A DNA stretch of 64,000 bases from the NCBI RefSeq assembly GCF_051014445.1, contig NW_027488379.1, positions 1,054,001-1,118,000 on the forward strand, written 5' to 3'. The stretch is from Colletes latitarsis. Taxonomy: Eukaryota > Arthropoda > Insecta > Hymenoptera > Colletidae. This document shows positions 26,401-37,485 of this stretch, piece after piece. The notes below the pieces were generated by a model. That model was not told the origin of the DNA. It searched no databases and worked only from the letters and a program-made list of their open reading frames with translations. The position numbers and the translations under genes are program-made. Position 1 is the first letter of the stretch. Each line of letters begins with the position of its first letter.

Positions 26401-27810
26401 CTTGGTTAGGTCTGGGATTTGCCCTCTTCAGTCTCATACTTCCACATTTTTCACATAGTTGTTGGCCACATCCTGGGTTTTTTGTGGTTTGGATCACGTG
26501 GTAATATGTTACCGCACTGAAACAGACCATTAAACCTGGTTTCGATCAATATTTTAGAGGATAACGCATGTTAGGTCTATGCTAGGTCTGGGATTTGCAC
26601 CCATCAGGCTCATACTTTCGCATATTTCTCATACTTGTTGAGCAGATCCTGGGCTTTTTTTGGTTTGGATAACGCGGTAATGTGGATCCACACTGAAACA
26701 GTCCATTAAACCTGGTATCGGCCAATATTTTAGAGGATAACGCATGTTATGTCTAGGTTAGGCCTGGGATTTTCCCTCATCAGACTCATACTTTCGCATA
26801 CTTCACATACTTGTTGAACAGATCCTAGGTTTTTTCTGGTTTGGATCACGTAGTAATGTGGTACCACACTGCGACAGTCGGTTAAACCTGGTTTAGATCA
26901 ATATTTTAGAGGATAACGCATGTTAGGTCTGGGTTAGGCTTGCGATTTGCCCTTATCAGGGTCATACTTTCGTATATTTCTCATACTTCATGGCTAGATC
27001 CTGGGCTTTTTCTGCTCTGGATCACGTAGTAAAGCGGTACCACACTAAAACAGTCGATTAAACCTGGTTTCGGTCAATATTTTAGAGGATAACGCAAATT
27101 ATGTCTGGGATAGGTCAGGGATTTGCCCTCATCAGGCTCATACTTTCACGTTTTTCACATACTTGTTGAACAGATCCTGGGTTTTTTCCGGTATGGATCA
27201 CGTAGTAATGTGGTACCACACTGAAACAGTCGATTAAACCTGGTCTCGATCAATATTTTAGAGGATAACGCAAGTTATGTCTGGGATAGGTCTGGGATTT
27301 GCCCTCATCAGGCTCATACTTCCGCGTTTTTCACATACTTGTTGAAAAGATCCTGGGCTTTTTCCGGTATGGACCACGTAGTAATGTGGTACCACACAGA
27401 AACAGTCCATTAAACCTGGTTTCGAACAATATTTTAGAGAATAACGCATGTTAGGTCTAGGTTAGGCCTGGGATTTGCCCTCATCAGGGTCATACTTTCG
27501 CAGTTTAAACATACATGTTGACCTGATCGAGGGTTTTTTCTACTCTGTTTCACGTAGTAATGTGGTACCACACTGAAACAGTCGATTAAACCCGGTTTCG
27601 ATCAATATTTTAGAGGATAAGGGATGTTATGTCTAGGTTAGGCCTGGGATTTGTCCTCTTCAGTCCCTACTTTCGCATTCTTCTGATACTTGTTGGCCAA
27701 ATCCTGGGTTTTTTCTGGTTTGGATCACGTGGTAATATGTTACCACACTGAAACAGACCATTAAACCTGGTTTCGAACAATATTTTTGAGGATAACGCAT
27801 GCTAGCTGTA
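20420..27810. repeat. 42-monomer higher-order repeat, copy 2 (7,391 bp)
   Basis: Directly follows copy 1 head to tail. Identity continues about 18 bp past 27,810, then changes from GCTCTCATC to GCACTCATC. Private substitutions include CCTGGTATATG near 21,132, TTTCCCATTC near 21,512, GTTGTGCAG near 22,590 and GTATTGATG near 25,796. The copy holds all sub-blocks of copy 1: the 8-mer segment, the C-D dimer at 23,056, and the GGATCC-type dyad monomers near 22,270 and 22,630. Confidence 0.9.
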
Positions 27811-28333
27811 GGTTAGGTCTGGGATTTGCACTCATCAGGCTCATACATTCGCATATTTCTCATACTTGATTGCCAGATCCTGGCGTTTTTCTGTTTGGGA
27901 TCACATACTAATGTGGTACCACACTGAAACAGTCGATTAAACCTGGTTTCGATCAACATTTTAGAGGACAACGCATGTTAGTTCTAGGTTAGGTCTGGGA
28001 TTTGCTCTCATCAGGCTCATACTTTCGCATATTTCTCATACTTGTTGAGCAGATCCTGGGATTTTTCTGGTTTGGATCACGTAGTAATGTGGTACCACAC
28101 TGAGACAGTCAATTAAACCTGGTTTCGATCAATATTTTAGAGGATAACGCATGCTAGGTCTAGGTTAGGCCTTGGATTTGCCCTCATCAGACTCATACTT
28201 TCGCATACTTCACACACTTGTTGAACAGATCCCGGGCTTTTCTGGCTTGGATCACGTGGTAATGTGGTAGCACAATGAAACAGTCGACTAAACCTGGTCT
28301 TGATCAATATTTTAGAGGATAACGCATGTTACG
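27811..28333. repeat. Linker monomers after the 42-mer pair
   Basis: Three satellite monomers. The first has CATACATTCGC, GATTGCCAG and GGGATCACATACTAATG and recurs near 31,100 and 39,440. Then come a GTTAGTTCTAGG unit and a 175-bp CACACACTTG unit with GTAGCACAATG. Related orders are found at 34.6-34.9, 40.1-40.4 and 45.8-46.1 kb. Confidence 0.75.
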
Positions 28334-28339
28334 TCTGGA

Positions 28340-30555
28340 TTAGGTCTAGGATTTGCCCTCATCAGTCTCATACTTCCTCATTCTTCACATACTTCTTGAA
28401 CAGATCCTGGGGTTTTTCTGGTTTGGATCACATAGTAGTGTGGTACCACACTGAAAGAGTCGATTAAACATGGTTTTGATCAATATTATAGAGGATATCA
28501 CATGTTAGGGCTGGGTCAGGTCTGTGATTTGCCACCATGAGGCTAATACTTTCGCACATTTCTCATACCTGTTGGCCAGATCCTGGGCTTCTCCTGGTTT
28601 GGATCAGGTAGTAATGTGGGACCACACTGAAACAGCCGATTAAACCAGGTCTCGATCAATATTTTAGAGGATAACGCATGTTAGGTCTAGGCCAGGCCTG
28701 GGATATGCCCTCATCAGGCTCATACTTTCGCATATTTCTCGTTCTTGTTGGCCAGATCCCGGGTTTTTTCTGGTTTGGATCACGTAGTAATGTGGTACCA
28801 CACTGAAACAGTCCATTAAACCTAGTTTCGATTAATATTTTAGAGGATAACTCATGTTAGGTCTAGGCCAGGCCTGGGATATGCCCTCATCAGGCTCATA
28901 CTTTCGCATGTTTCTCGTTCTTGTTGGCCAGATCCCGGGTTTTTTCTGGTTTGGATCACGTAGTAATGTGGTACCACACTGAAACAGTCCATTAAACCTA
29001 GTTTCGATCAATATTTTAGAGGATAACTCATGTTAGGTCTAGGCCAGGCCTGGGATATGCCCTCATCAGGCTCATACTTTCGCATATTTCTCGTTCTTGT
29101 TGGCCAGATTCTGGGCTTTCTTTGGTTTGGATCACGCAGTAATGTGGTACCACACTGATACAGTCAATTAAACCTAGTTTCGATCAATATTTTAGAGGAT
29201 AACGCATGCTAGGTCTAGGTTAGGCCTGGGATATGCCCTCATCAGACTCATACTTTCGCATTCTTCACATACTTGTTGAACAGATCCCGGGTTTTTTCTG
29301 GTTCGGATCACGTATTAATGTGGTACCACACTGAAACAGTCCATTAAACCTAGTTTCGATCAATATTTTAGAGGATAACTCATGTTAGGTCTAGGCCAGG
29401 CCTGGGATATGCCCTCATCAGGCTCATACTTTCGCATATTTCTCGTTCTTGTTGGCCAGATTCTGAGCTTTTTTTGGTTTGGATCACGCAGTAATGTGGT
29501 ACCACACTGATACAGTCAATTAAACCTGGTTTCGATCAATATTTTAGAGGATAACGCAAGTTAGGTGTGGGATAGGTCTGGCATTTGCCCTCATCGGGCT
29601 CATACTTTCGCTTTTTTCACATACTTGTTGAACAGATCCTTGGCTTTTTCCGGTTTGGATCACGTAGTAATGTGTCGCATGCTAGGTCAGGGTTAGGTCT
29701 AGGATTTGCCCTCGTCAGGATCATACTTTCGCATATTTCTCATACTTCATGGCTATACCCTGGGCTTTTTCTGGATTGGATCACGTAGTAATGTGGTATC
29801 ACACTGAAATAGTCAATTAAACCTGGTTTCGATCAATATTTTAGAGGATAACACATGCCAGGTCTGGGTCAGGTCTGTGATTTGCCTCCATGGGGCTAAT
29901 ACTTTCGCATATTTCTCATACTTGTTGGCAAGATCCTGGGCTTCTTCTGGTTTGGAGCAGGTAGTAATGTGGGACCACACTAAAACAGTCGATTAAACCC
30001 GGTCTCGATCAATATTTTAGAGGATAACGCATGTTAGGTCTGGGTTAGGTCTGGGATTTGCTCTCATCAGTCTCATACTTCCTCATTCTTCACATACTTC
30101 TTGAACAGATCCTGGGTTTTCACTGCTTTGGATCACGTAGTAATGTGGTACCACATTGAAACAGTCCATTAAACCTGGTTTCGATCAATATTTTAGAGGA
30201 TAACGCATGTTAGGTCTAGGTTAGGCCTTGGATATGCCCTCTTCAGTCTCAAGCTTTCGCATTCTTCTCATACTTGTTGGCCAGATCCTGGGTTTTTTCT
30301 GGTTTGGATCACGTGGTAATATGTTACCATACTGTAACAGACCATTAAACCTGGTTTCGAACAATATTTTTGTGGATAACGCTTGCTAGGTTTAGGCTAG
30401 GTCTGGGATTTGCACTCATCAGGCTCATACCCTCGCATATTTCTCATACTTGTTGAGCAGATCCTGGGATTTTTCTGGTTTGGATCACATAGTAATGTGG
30501 TACCGCACTGAAACAGTCAATTAAACCTGGTTTCGATCAATATTTTAGAGGATAA
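28340..30555. repeat. Block with truncated monomer, copy 1
   Basis: Matches 32,158-34,130 up to 30,136, and 35,617-36,958 from 29,230 to 30,555. It contains the C-D dimer, several GGCCAGGCCTGGG monomers, the 55-bp-deleted monomer (junction 29,674/29,675), the CATGCCAGG monomer and the GGAGCAGGTAGTAATG monomer. Compared with copy 2 it lacks one monomer among the GGCCAGGCC units, which changes the offset from 3,818 to 3,994 bp. Confidence 0.83.
29545..29690. repeat. Truncated monomer with 55-bp net deletion (first of three)
   Basis: The sequence runs GTAGTAATGTG, then a single T, then CGCATGCTAGG. In the intact relatives at about 625-700 and 7,491-7,566, 56 bases lie between these two anchors. 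The loss removes the right arm of the central dyad and the whole conserved AT-rich box. The same junction is present at 33,668/33,669 and 36,077/36,078, so the three copies descend from one deletion event. The deletion also opens a 67-codon frame across the junction, which I do not regard as a gene. Confidence 0.85.
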
Positions 30556-31007
30556 CACATGTTAGGTCTAGGTTAGGCCTGGGATTTGCGGTCATCAGGC
30601 TCATACTTTCGCATATTTCTCATACTTGTTGAGCAGATCCTGAGATTTTTCTGGTTTGGATCACGGAGTAATGTGGTACCACACTGAAACAGTCCATTAA
30701 ACCTAGTTTCGATCAATATTTTAGAGGATAACGCATGTTAGGACCAGGTTAGGTCTGGGGTTTGCTCTCATCAGGCTCATACTTTCGCATTCTTCACATA
30801 CTTGTTGAACAGATCCCGGGTTTTTTCTGGTTCGGATCACGTAGTAATGTGGTACCACACTGAAACAGTCCATTAAACCTAGTTTCGATCAATATTTTAG
30901 AGGATAACCCATGTTAGGTCTAGGCCAGGCCTGGGATATGCCCTCATCAGCCTCATACTATCGCATATTTCTCATACTTGATGGCCAGATTCTGGGCTTT
31001 TTTTGGT
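30556..31007. repeat. Linker monomers
   Basis: About 2.5 monomers. GGATTTGCGGTCATCAGG is shared with 17.3 and 24.7 kb. Then come a GTTAGGACCAGG unit also seen near 1,583 and 4,047, and a GCCTCATACTATCGC unit also seen near 1,770 and 4,235. It is a patchwork of earlier segments. Confidence 0.75.
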
Positions 31008-31879
31008 TTGGATCACGTGGTAATATGTTACCACACTGAAACAGACCATTAAACCTGGTTTCGAACAATATTTTTGGGGATAACGCATGCTAGCTGTAGG
31101 TTAGGTCTGGGATTTGCACTCATCAGGCTCATACATTCGCATATTTCTCATACTTGATTGCCAGATCCTGGTGTTTTTCTGTTTGGGATCACATACTAAT
31201 GTGGTACCACACTGAAACAGTCGATTAAACCAGGTTTCGATCAATATTTTGGATGATAACGCATGTTAGGTCTGGGATAGGTCTAGGATTTGCTCCCATC
31301 AGACTCATACTTTCGCATTATTCAAATACTTGTTGAAGAAATCCTCGGCTTTCACTGCTTTGGATCACGTAGGAATGTGGTACCACACTGAAACAGTCGA
31401 TTAAACCTGGTTCCGATCAATATTTTTGATGAAAACACATGTTATGATCTCGGTTAGGTCTAGGATTTGCCCTCAGCTGGGTCATACTTTCGCATATTTC
31501 TCATACTTTTTGGCCAGATCCTGGGCTTTCACTGCTTTGGATCACGTAGTAATGTGGTACCGCACTGAAACAGTCGATTAAACCTGGTTTCGATCAACAT
31601 TTTAGAGGACAACGCATGTTAGTTCTAGGTTAGGTCTGGGATTTGCTCTCATCAGTCTCATACTTTCGCATATTTCTCATACTTGTTGAGCAGATCCTGG
31701 GCTTTTTTTGGTTTGGATCACGCGGTAATGTGGATCCACACTGAAACAGTCCATTAAACTTGGTTTCGATCAATATTTTAGAGGATAACGCATGTTAGGT
31801 CTAGGTTAGGTCTGCGATTTGCTCTCATCAGGCTCATACTTTCGCATATTTCTCATACTTGTTGAGCAGATCCTGGGCT
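31008..31879. repeat. ~5-monomer block shared with 39.3-40.2 kb
   Basis: Matches 39,345-40,216 at an offset of 8,337 bp. Markers are TGCTAGCTGTAGG, TTTCTGTTTGGGATCACATAC, TTTTGGATGATAACG, TTATTCAAATACTTG, ATGATCTCGGTTAGG and GGACAACGCATGTTAGTTC. A related but shorter form lies at 34,131-34,560. Confidence 0.8.
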
Positions 31880-32157
31880 TTTTTTGGTTTGGATCACGCG
31901 GTAATGTGGATCCACACTGAAACAGTCCATTAAACTTGGTTTCGATCAATATTTTAGAGGATAACGCATGTTAGGTCTAGGTTAGGTCTGCGATTTGCTG
32001 TAATCAGGCTAATACTTTCGCATATTTCTCATACTTGTTGGCAAGATCCTGGGCTTCTTCTGGTTTGGAGCAGGTAGTAATGTGGGACCACACTAAAACA
32101 GTCGATTAAACCCGGTCTCGATCAATATTTTAGAGGATAACGCAAGTTAGGTCTGGG
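31880..32157. repeat. Linker monomers with GGATCC dyad
   Basis: About 1.6 monomers. A second consecutive CGCGGTAATGTGGATCC unit, nearly identical to the one before it, is followed by a CTGTAATCAGGCTAATAC chimera leading to GGAGCAGGTAGTAATG. The adjacent duplication suggests single-monomer slippage or exchange. Confidence 0.72.
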
Positions 32158-34130
32158 ATAGGTCTGGGATTCGCCCTCATCAGTCTCATACTTCCTCATT
32201 CTTCACATACTTCTTGAACAGATCCTGGGGTTTTTCTGGTTTGGATCACATAGTAGTGTGGTACCACTCTGAAAGAGTCGATTAAACATGGTTTTGATCA
32301 ATATTATAGAGGATATCACATGTTATGGCTGGGTCAGGTCTGTGATTTGCCACCATGAGGCTAATACTTTCGCACATTTCTCATACCTGTTGGCTAGATC
32401 CTTGGCTTCTCCTGGTTTGGATCAGGTAGTAATGTGGGACCACACTGAAACAGCCGATGAAACCAGGTCTCGATCAATATTTTAGAGGATAACGCATGTT
32501 AGGTCTAGGCCAGGCCTGGGATATGCCCTCATCAGGCTCATACTTTCGCATATTTCTCGTTCTTGTTGGCCAGATCCCGGGTTTTTTCTGGTTTGGATCA
32601 CGTAGTAATGTGGTACCACACTGAAACAGTCCATTAAACCTAGTTTCGATTAATATTTTAGAGGATAACTCATGTTAGGTCTAGGCCAGGCCTGGGATAT
32701 GCCCTCATCAGACTCATACTTTCGCATTCTTCACATACTTGTTGAACAGATCCCGGGTTTTTTCTGGTTCGGATCACGTAGTAATGTGGTACCACACTGA
32801 AACAGTCCATTAAACCTAGTTTCGATCAATATTTTAGAGGATAACTCATGTTAGGTCTAGGCCAGGCCTGGGATATGCCCTCATCAGGCTCATACTTTCG
32901 CATATTTCTCGTTCTTGTTGGCCAGATCCCGGGTTTTTTCTGGTTTGGATCACGTAGTAATGTGGTACCACACTGAAACAGTCCATTAAACCTAGTTTCG
33001 ATCAATATTTTAGAGGATAACTCATGTTAGGTCTAGGCCAGGCCTGGGATATGCCCTCATCAGGCTCATACTTTCGCATATTTCTCGTTCTTGTTGGCCA
33101 GATTCTGGGCTTTCTTTGGTTTGGATCACGCAGTAGTGTGGTACCACACTGATACAGTCAATTAAACCTAGTTTCGATCAATATTTTAGAGGATAACGCA
33201 TGTTAGGTCTAGGTTAGGCCTGGGATATGCCCTCATCAGACTCATACTTTCGCATTCTTCACATACTTGTTGAACAGATCCCGGGTTTTTTCTGGTTCGG
33301 ATCACGTATTAATGTGGTACCACACTGAAACAGTCCATTAAACCTAGTTTCGATGAATATTTTAGAGGATAACTCATGTTAGGTCTAGGCCAGGCCTGGG
33401 ATATACACTCATCAGGCTCATACTTTCGCATATTTCTTGTTCTTGTTGGCCAGATTCTGAGCTTTTTTTGGTTTGGATCACGCAGTAATGTGGTACCACA
33501 CTGATACAGTCAATTAAACCTGGTTTCGATCAATATTTTAGAGGATAACGCAAGTTAGGTGTAGGATAGGTCTGGCATTTGCCCTCATCGGGCTCATACT
33601 TTCGCTTTTTTCACATACTTGTTGAACAGATCCTTGGCTTTTTCCGGTTTGTATCACGTAGTAATGTGTCGCATGCTAGGTCAGGGTTAGGTCTAGGATT
33701 TGCCCTCGTCAGGATCATACTTTCGCATATTTCTCATACTTCATGGCTATACCCTGGGCTTTTTCTGGATTGGATCACGTAGTAATGTGGTATCACACTG
33801 AAATAGTCAATTAAACCTGGTTTCGATCAATATTTTAGAGGATAACACATGCCAGGTCTGGGTCAGGTCTGTGATTTGCCTCCATGGGGCTAATACTTTC
33901 GCATATTTCTCATACTTGTTGGCAAGATCCTGGGCTCCTTCTGGTTTGGAGCAGGTAGTAATGTGGGACCACACTAAAACAGTCGATTAAACCCGGTCTC
34001 GATCAATATTTTAGAGGATAAAGCATGTTAGGTCTGGGTTAGGTCTGGGATTTGCTCTCATCAGTCTCATACTTCCTCATTCTTCACATACTTCTTGAAC
34101 AGATCCTGGGTTTTCACTGCTTTGGATCAC
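32158..34130. repeat. Block with truncated monomer, copy 2
   Basis: Second copy of the 28.3-30.1 kb block, with one extra GGCCAGGCC monomer near 32,680. The truncated monomer junction is at 33,668/33,669. It diverges at 34,131, where TTTGGATCAC continues with ATACTAATG instead of GTAGTAATG. Its part 33,208-34,130 also equals 35,617-36,539 at an offset of 2,409 bp, which is 14 monomers minus the 55-bp deletion. Confidence 0.83.
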
Positions 34131-35577
34131 ATACTAATGTGGTACCACACTGAAACAGTCGATTAAACCAGGTTTCGATCAATATTTTGGATGATAGCGC
34201 ATGTTAGGTCTGGGATAGGTCTAGGATTTGCTCCCATCAGACTCATACTTTCGCATTATTCAAATACTTGTTGAACAAATCCTCGGCTGTCACTGCTTTG
34301 GATCACGTAGTAATGTGGTACCACACTGAAACAGTCGATTAAACCTGGTTCCGATCAATATTTATGAGGAAAACACATGTTATGATCTCGGTTAGGTCTA
34401 GGATTTGCCCTCAGCTGGGTCATACTTTCGCATATTTCTCATACTTTTTGGCCAGATCCTGGGCTTTCACTGCTTAGGATCACGTAGTAATGTGGTACCG
34501 CACTGAAACAGTCGATTAAACCTGGTTTCGATCAAGATTTTAGAGGACAACGCATGTTAGGTCTAGGTTAGGTCTGCGATTTGCTCTAATCAGGCTCATA
34601 CTTTCGCATATTTCTCATACTTGTTGAGCAGATCCTGGGATTTTTCTGGTTTGGATCACGTAGTAATGTGGTACCACACTGAGACAGTCAATTAAACCTG
34701 GTTTCGATCAATATTTTAGAGGATAACGCATGCTAGGTCTAGGTTAGGCCTTGGATTTGCCCTCATCAGACTCATACTTTCGCATACTTCACACACTTGT
34801 TGAACAGATCCCGGGCTTTTCTGGCTTGGATCACGTGGTAATGTGGTAGCACAATGAAACAGTCGACTAAACCTGGTCTCGATCAATATTTTAGAGGATA
34901 ACGGATGTTACGTCTGGATTAGGTCTAGGATTTGTCCTCATCAGTCTCATACTTCCTCATTCTTCACATACTTCTTGAACAGATCCTGGGTTTTTTCTGG
35001 TTTGGATCACATAGTAGTGTGGTACCACACTGAAAGAGTCGATTCAACATGGTTTTGATCAATATTATAGAGGATATCACATGTTAGGGCTCGGTCAGGT
35101 CTGTGATTTGCCACCATGAGGCTAATACTTTCGCACATTTCTCATACTTGTTTGCCAGATCCTGGGCTTCTCCTGGTTTGGATCAGGTAGTAATGTGGGA
35201 CCACACTGAAACAGTCGATTAAACCAGGTCTCGATCAATATTTTAGAGGATAACGCATGTTAGGTCTAGGTTAGGCCTTGGATTTGCCCTCTTCAGTCTC
35301 AAACTTTCGCATTCTTCTCATACTTGTTGGCCAGATCCTGGGTTTTTTCTGGTTTGGATCACGTGGTAATATGTTACCATACTGAAACAGACCATTAAAC
35401 CTGGTTTCGAACAATATTTTTGTGGATAACGCTTGCTAGGTTTAGGCTAGGTCTGGGATTTGCACTCATCAGGCTCATACTTTCGCATATTTCTCATACT
35501 TGATGGCCAGATTCTGGGCCTTTTATGGTTTCGATCACGTAGTAATGCGGTACCACACTGAAACAGTCCATTAAACC
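34131..35577. repeat. ~8-monomer block shared with 39.5-41.2 kb
   Basis: Matches 39,530-41,152 at an offset of 5,399 bp to about 34,550 and 5,575 bp afterwards, because the downstream copy has one extra GGATCC-type monomer. Markers are TTGGATGATAGCGC, CCTCGGCTGTCAC, ATGATCTCGG, GTAGCACAATG, the C-D dimer at 34,913, and GGGCCTTTTATGG at 35,517. It is another reshuffled module of the same array. Confidence 0.8.
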
Positions 35578-35616
35578 TAGTTTCGATCAATATTTTAGAG
35601 GATAACGCATGTTAGG

Positions 35617-36958
35617 TCTAGGTTAGGCCTGGGATATGCCCTCATCAGACTCATACTTTCGCATTCTTCACATACTTGTTGAACAGATCCCGGGTTTTTT
35701 CTGGTTCGGATCACGTATTAATGTGGTACCACACTGAAACAGTCCATTAAACCTAGTTTCGATGAATATTTTAGAGGATAACTCATGTTAGGTCTAGGCC
35801 AGGCCTGGGATATACACTCATCAGGCTCATACTTTCGCATATTTCTCGTTCTTGTTGGCCAGATTCTGAGCTTTTTTTGGTTTGGATCACGCAGTAATGT
35901 GGTACCACACTGATACAGTCAATTAAACCTGGTTTCGATCAATATTTTAGAGGATAACGCAAGTTAGGTGTAGGATAGGTCTGGCATTTGCCCTCATCGG
36001 GCTCATACTTTCGCTTTTTTCACATACCTGTTGAACAGATCCTTGGCTTTTTCCGGTTTGGATCACGTAGTAATGTGTCGCATGCTAGGTCAGGGTTAGG
36101 TCTAGGATTTGCCCTCGTCAGGATCATACTTTCGCATATTTCTCATACTTCATGGCTATACCCTGGGCTTTTTCTGGATTGGATCGCGTAGTAATGTGTA
36201 TCACACTGAAATAGTCAATTAAACCTGGTTTCGATCAATATTTTAGAGGATAACACATGCCAGGTCTGGGTCAGGTCTGTGATTTGCCTCCATGGGGCTA
36301 ATACTTTCGCATATTTCTCATACTTGTTGGCAAGATCCTGGGCTTCTTCTGGTTTGGAGCAGGTAGTAATGTGGGACCACACTAAAACAGTCGATTAAAC
36401 CCGGTCTCGATCAATATTTTAGAGGATAACGCATGTTAGGTCTGGGTTAGGTCTGGGATTTGCTCTCATCAGTCTCATACTTCCTCATTCTTCACATACT
36501 TCTTGAACAGATCCTGGGTTTTCACTGCTTTGGATCACGTAGTAATGTGGTACCACACTGAAACAGTCCATTAAACCTGGTTTCGATCAATATTTTAGAG
36601 GATAACGCATGTTAGGTCTAGGTTAGGCCTTGGATATGCCCTCTTCAGTCTCAAGCTTTCGCATTCTTCTCATACTTGTTGGCCAGATCCTGGGTTTTTT
36701 CTGGTTTGGATCACGTGGTAATATGTTACCATACTGTAACAGACCATTAAACCTGGTTTCGAACAATATTTTTGTGGATAACGCTTGCTAGGTTTAGGCT
36801 AGGTCTGGGATTTGCACTCATCAGGCTCATACCTTCGCATATTTCTCATACTTGTTGAGCAGATCCTGGGATTTTTCTGGTTTGGATCACGTAGTAATGT
36901 GGTACCGCACTGAAACAGTCAATTAAACCTGGTTTCGATCAATATTTTAGAGGATAAC
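35617..36958. repeat. Block with truncated monomer, copy 3
   Basis: Equals 33,208-34,130 and then 30,137-30,555 in order, so it keeps the fuller right-hand part found in copy 1. The deletion junction is at 36,077/36,078. Private changes include GGATCGCGTAG and ATGTGTATCACAC near 36,190, the latter lacking one base of the dyad. Its right end changes at 36,958 from AACACATG-like neighbours to AACGCATG. Confidence 0.82.
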
Positions 36959-37485
36959 GCATGTTAGGTCTAGGTTAGGTCTGGGGTTTGCTCTCATCAG
37001 GCTCATACTATCGCATATTTCTCGTACTTGTTGGCCAGATCCTTTGCTTTTTCTGGTTTGGATCACGTAGTAATGTGGTACCATACTGAAACAGTCAATT
37101 AAACCTGGTTTCGATCAATGTTTTAGAGGATAACGCATGTTACGTCTTGGTTAGGCCGTGGATTTGCCCTCATCAGGCTCACGCTTTCGCATTCTTCACA
37201 TACCAGTTGAACAGATCCTGGGCTTTTTCTGGTTTGCATCACGTAGTAATGTGGTACCACATTGAAACAGTCGTCTAAACCTGGTCTCGATCAATATTTT
37301 AGAGGATAACGCATGTTAGGTCTAGGTTAGGACTGGGAATTGCCCTCATCAGGGTCGTACTTTCGTATGTTTCTCATACTTGATGGCATGATTCTGGGCT
37401 CTTTCTGGTTTGGATCACGTAGTAATGTGGTACCACACTGAAAGTGTCGATTCAACCCGGTTTCGATCAATATTTTAGAGGATAA
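36959..37485. repeat. Three monomers related to 2.46-2.99 kb
   Basis: The order GGTCTGGGGTTTGC, TTACGTCTTGG, then GGACTGGGAATTGCC repeats that at 2,465-2,990, 5,100-5,640 and 8,093-8,445. This copy has several private changes, such as GGCCGTGG, CATACCAGTTG, GGGTCGTAC and GATGGCATG. It is therefore an older or independently drifting copy. Confidence 0.75.

Noticed and set aside
13029..27810. Assembly duplication as the full explanation of the 42-mer pair
   Set aside because: The copies differ by several private substitutions and one conversion-like patch, so they are not an exact artificial copy. The possibility is kept as a check under findings.
29585..29788. Plus-strand frames of 67 codons at 29585-29788, 33579-33782 and 35988-36191
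   Set aside because: They exist only because the 55-bp deletion joins two frames. They are three copies of one satellite block and show no sign of coding constraint.
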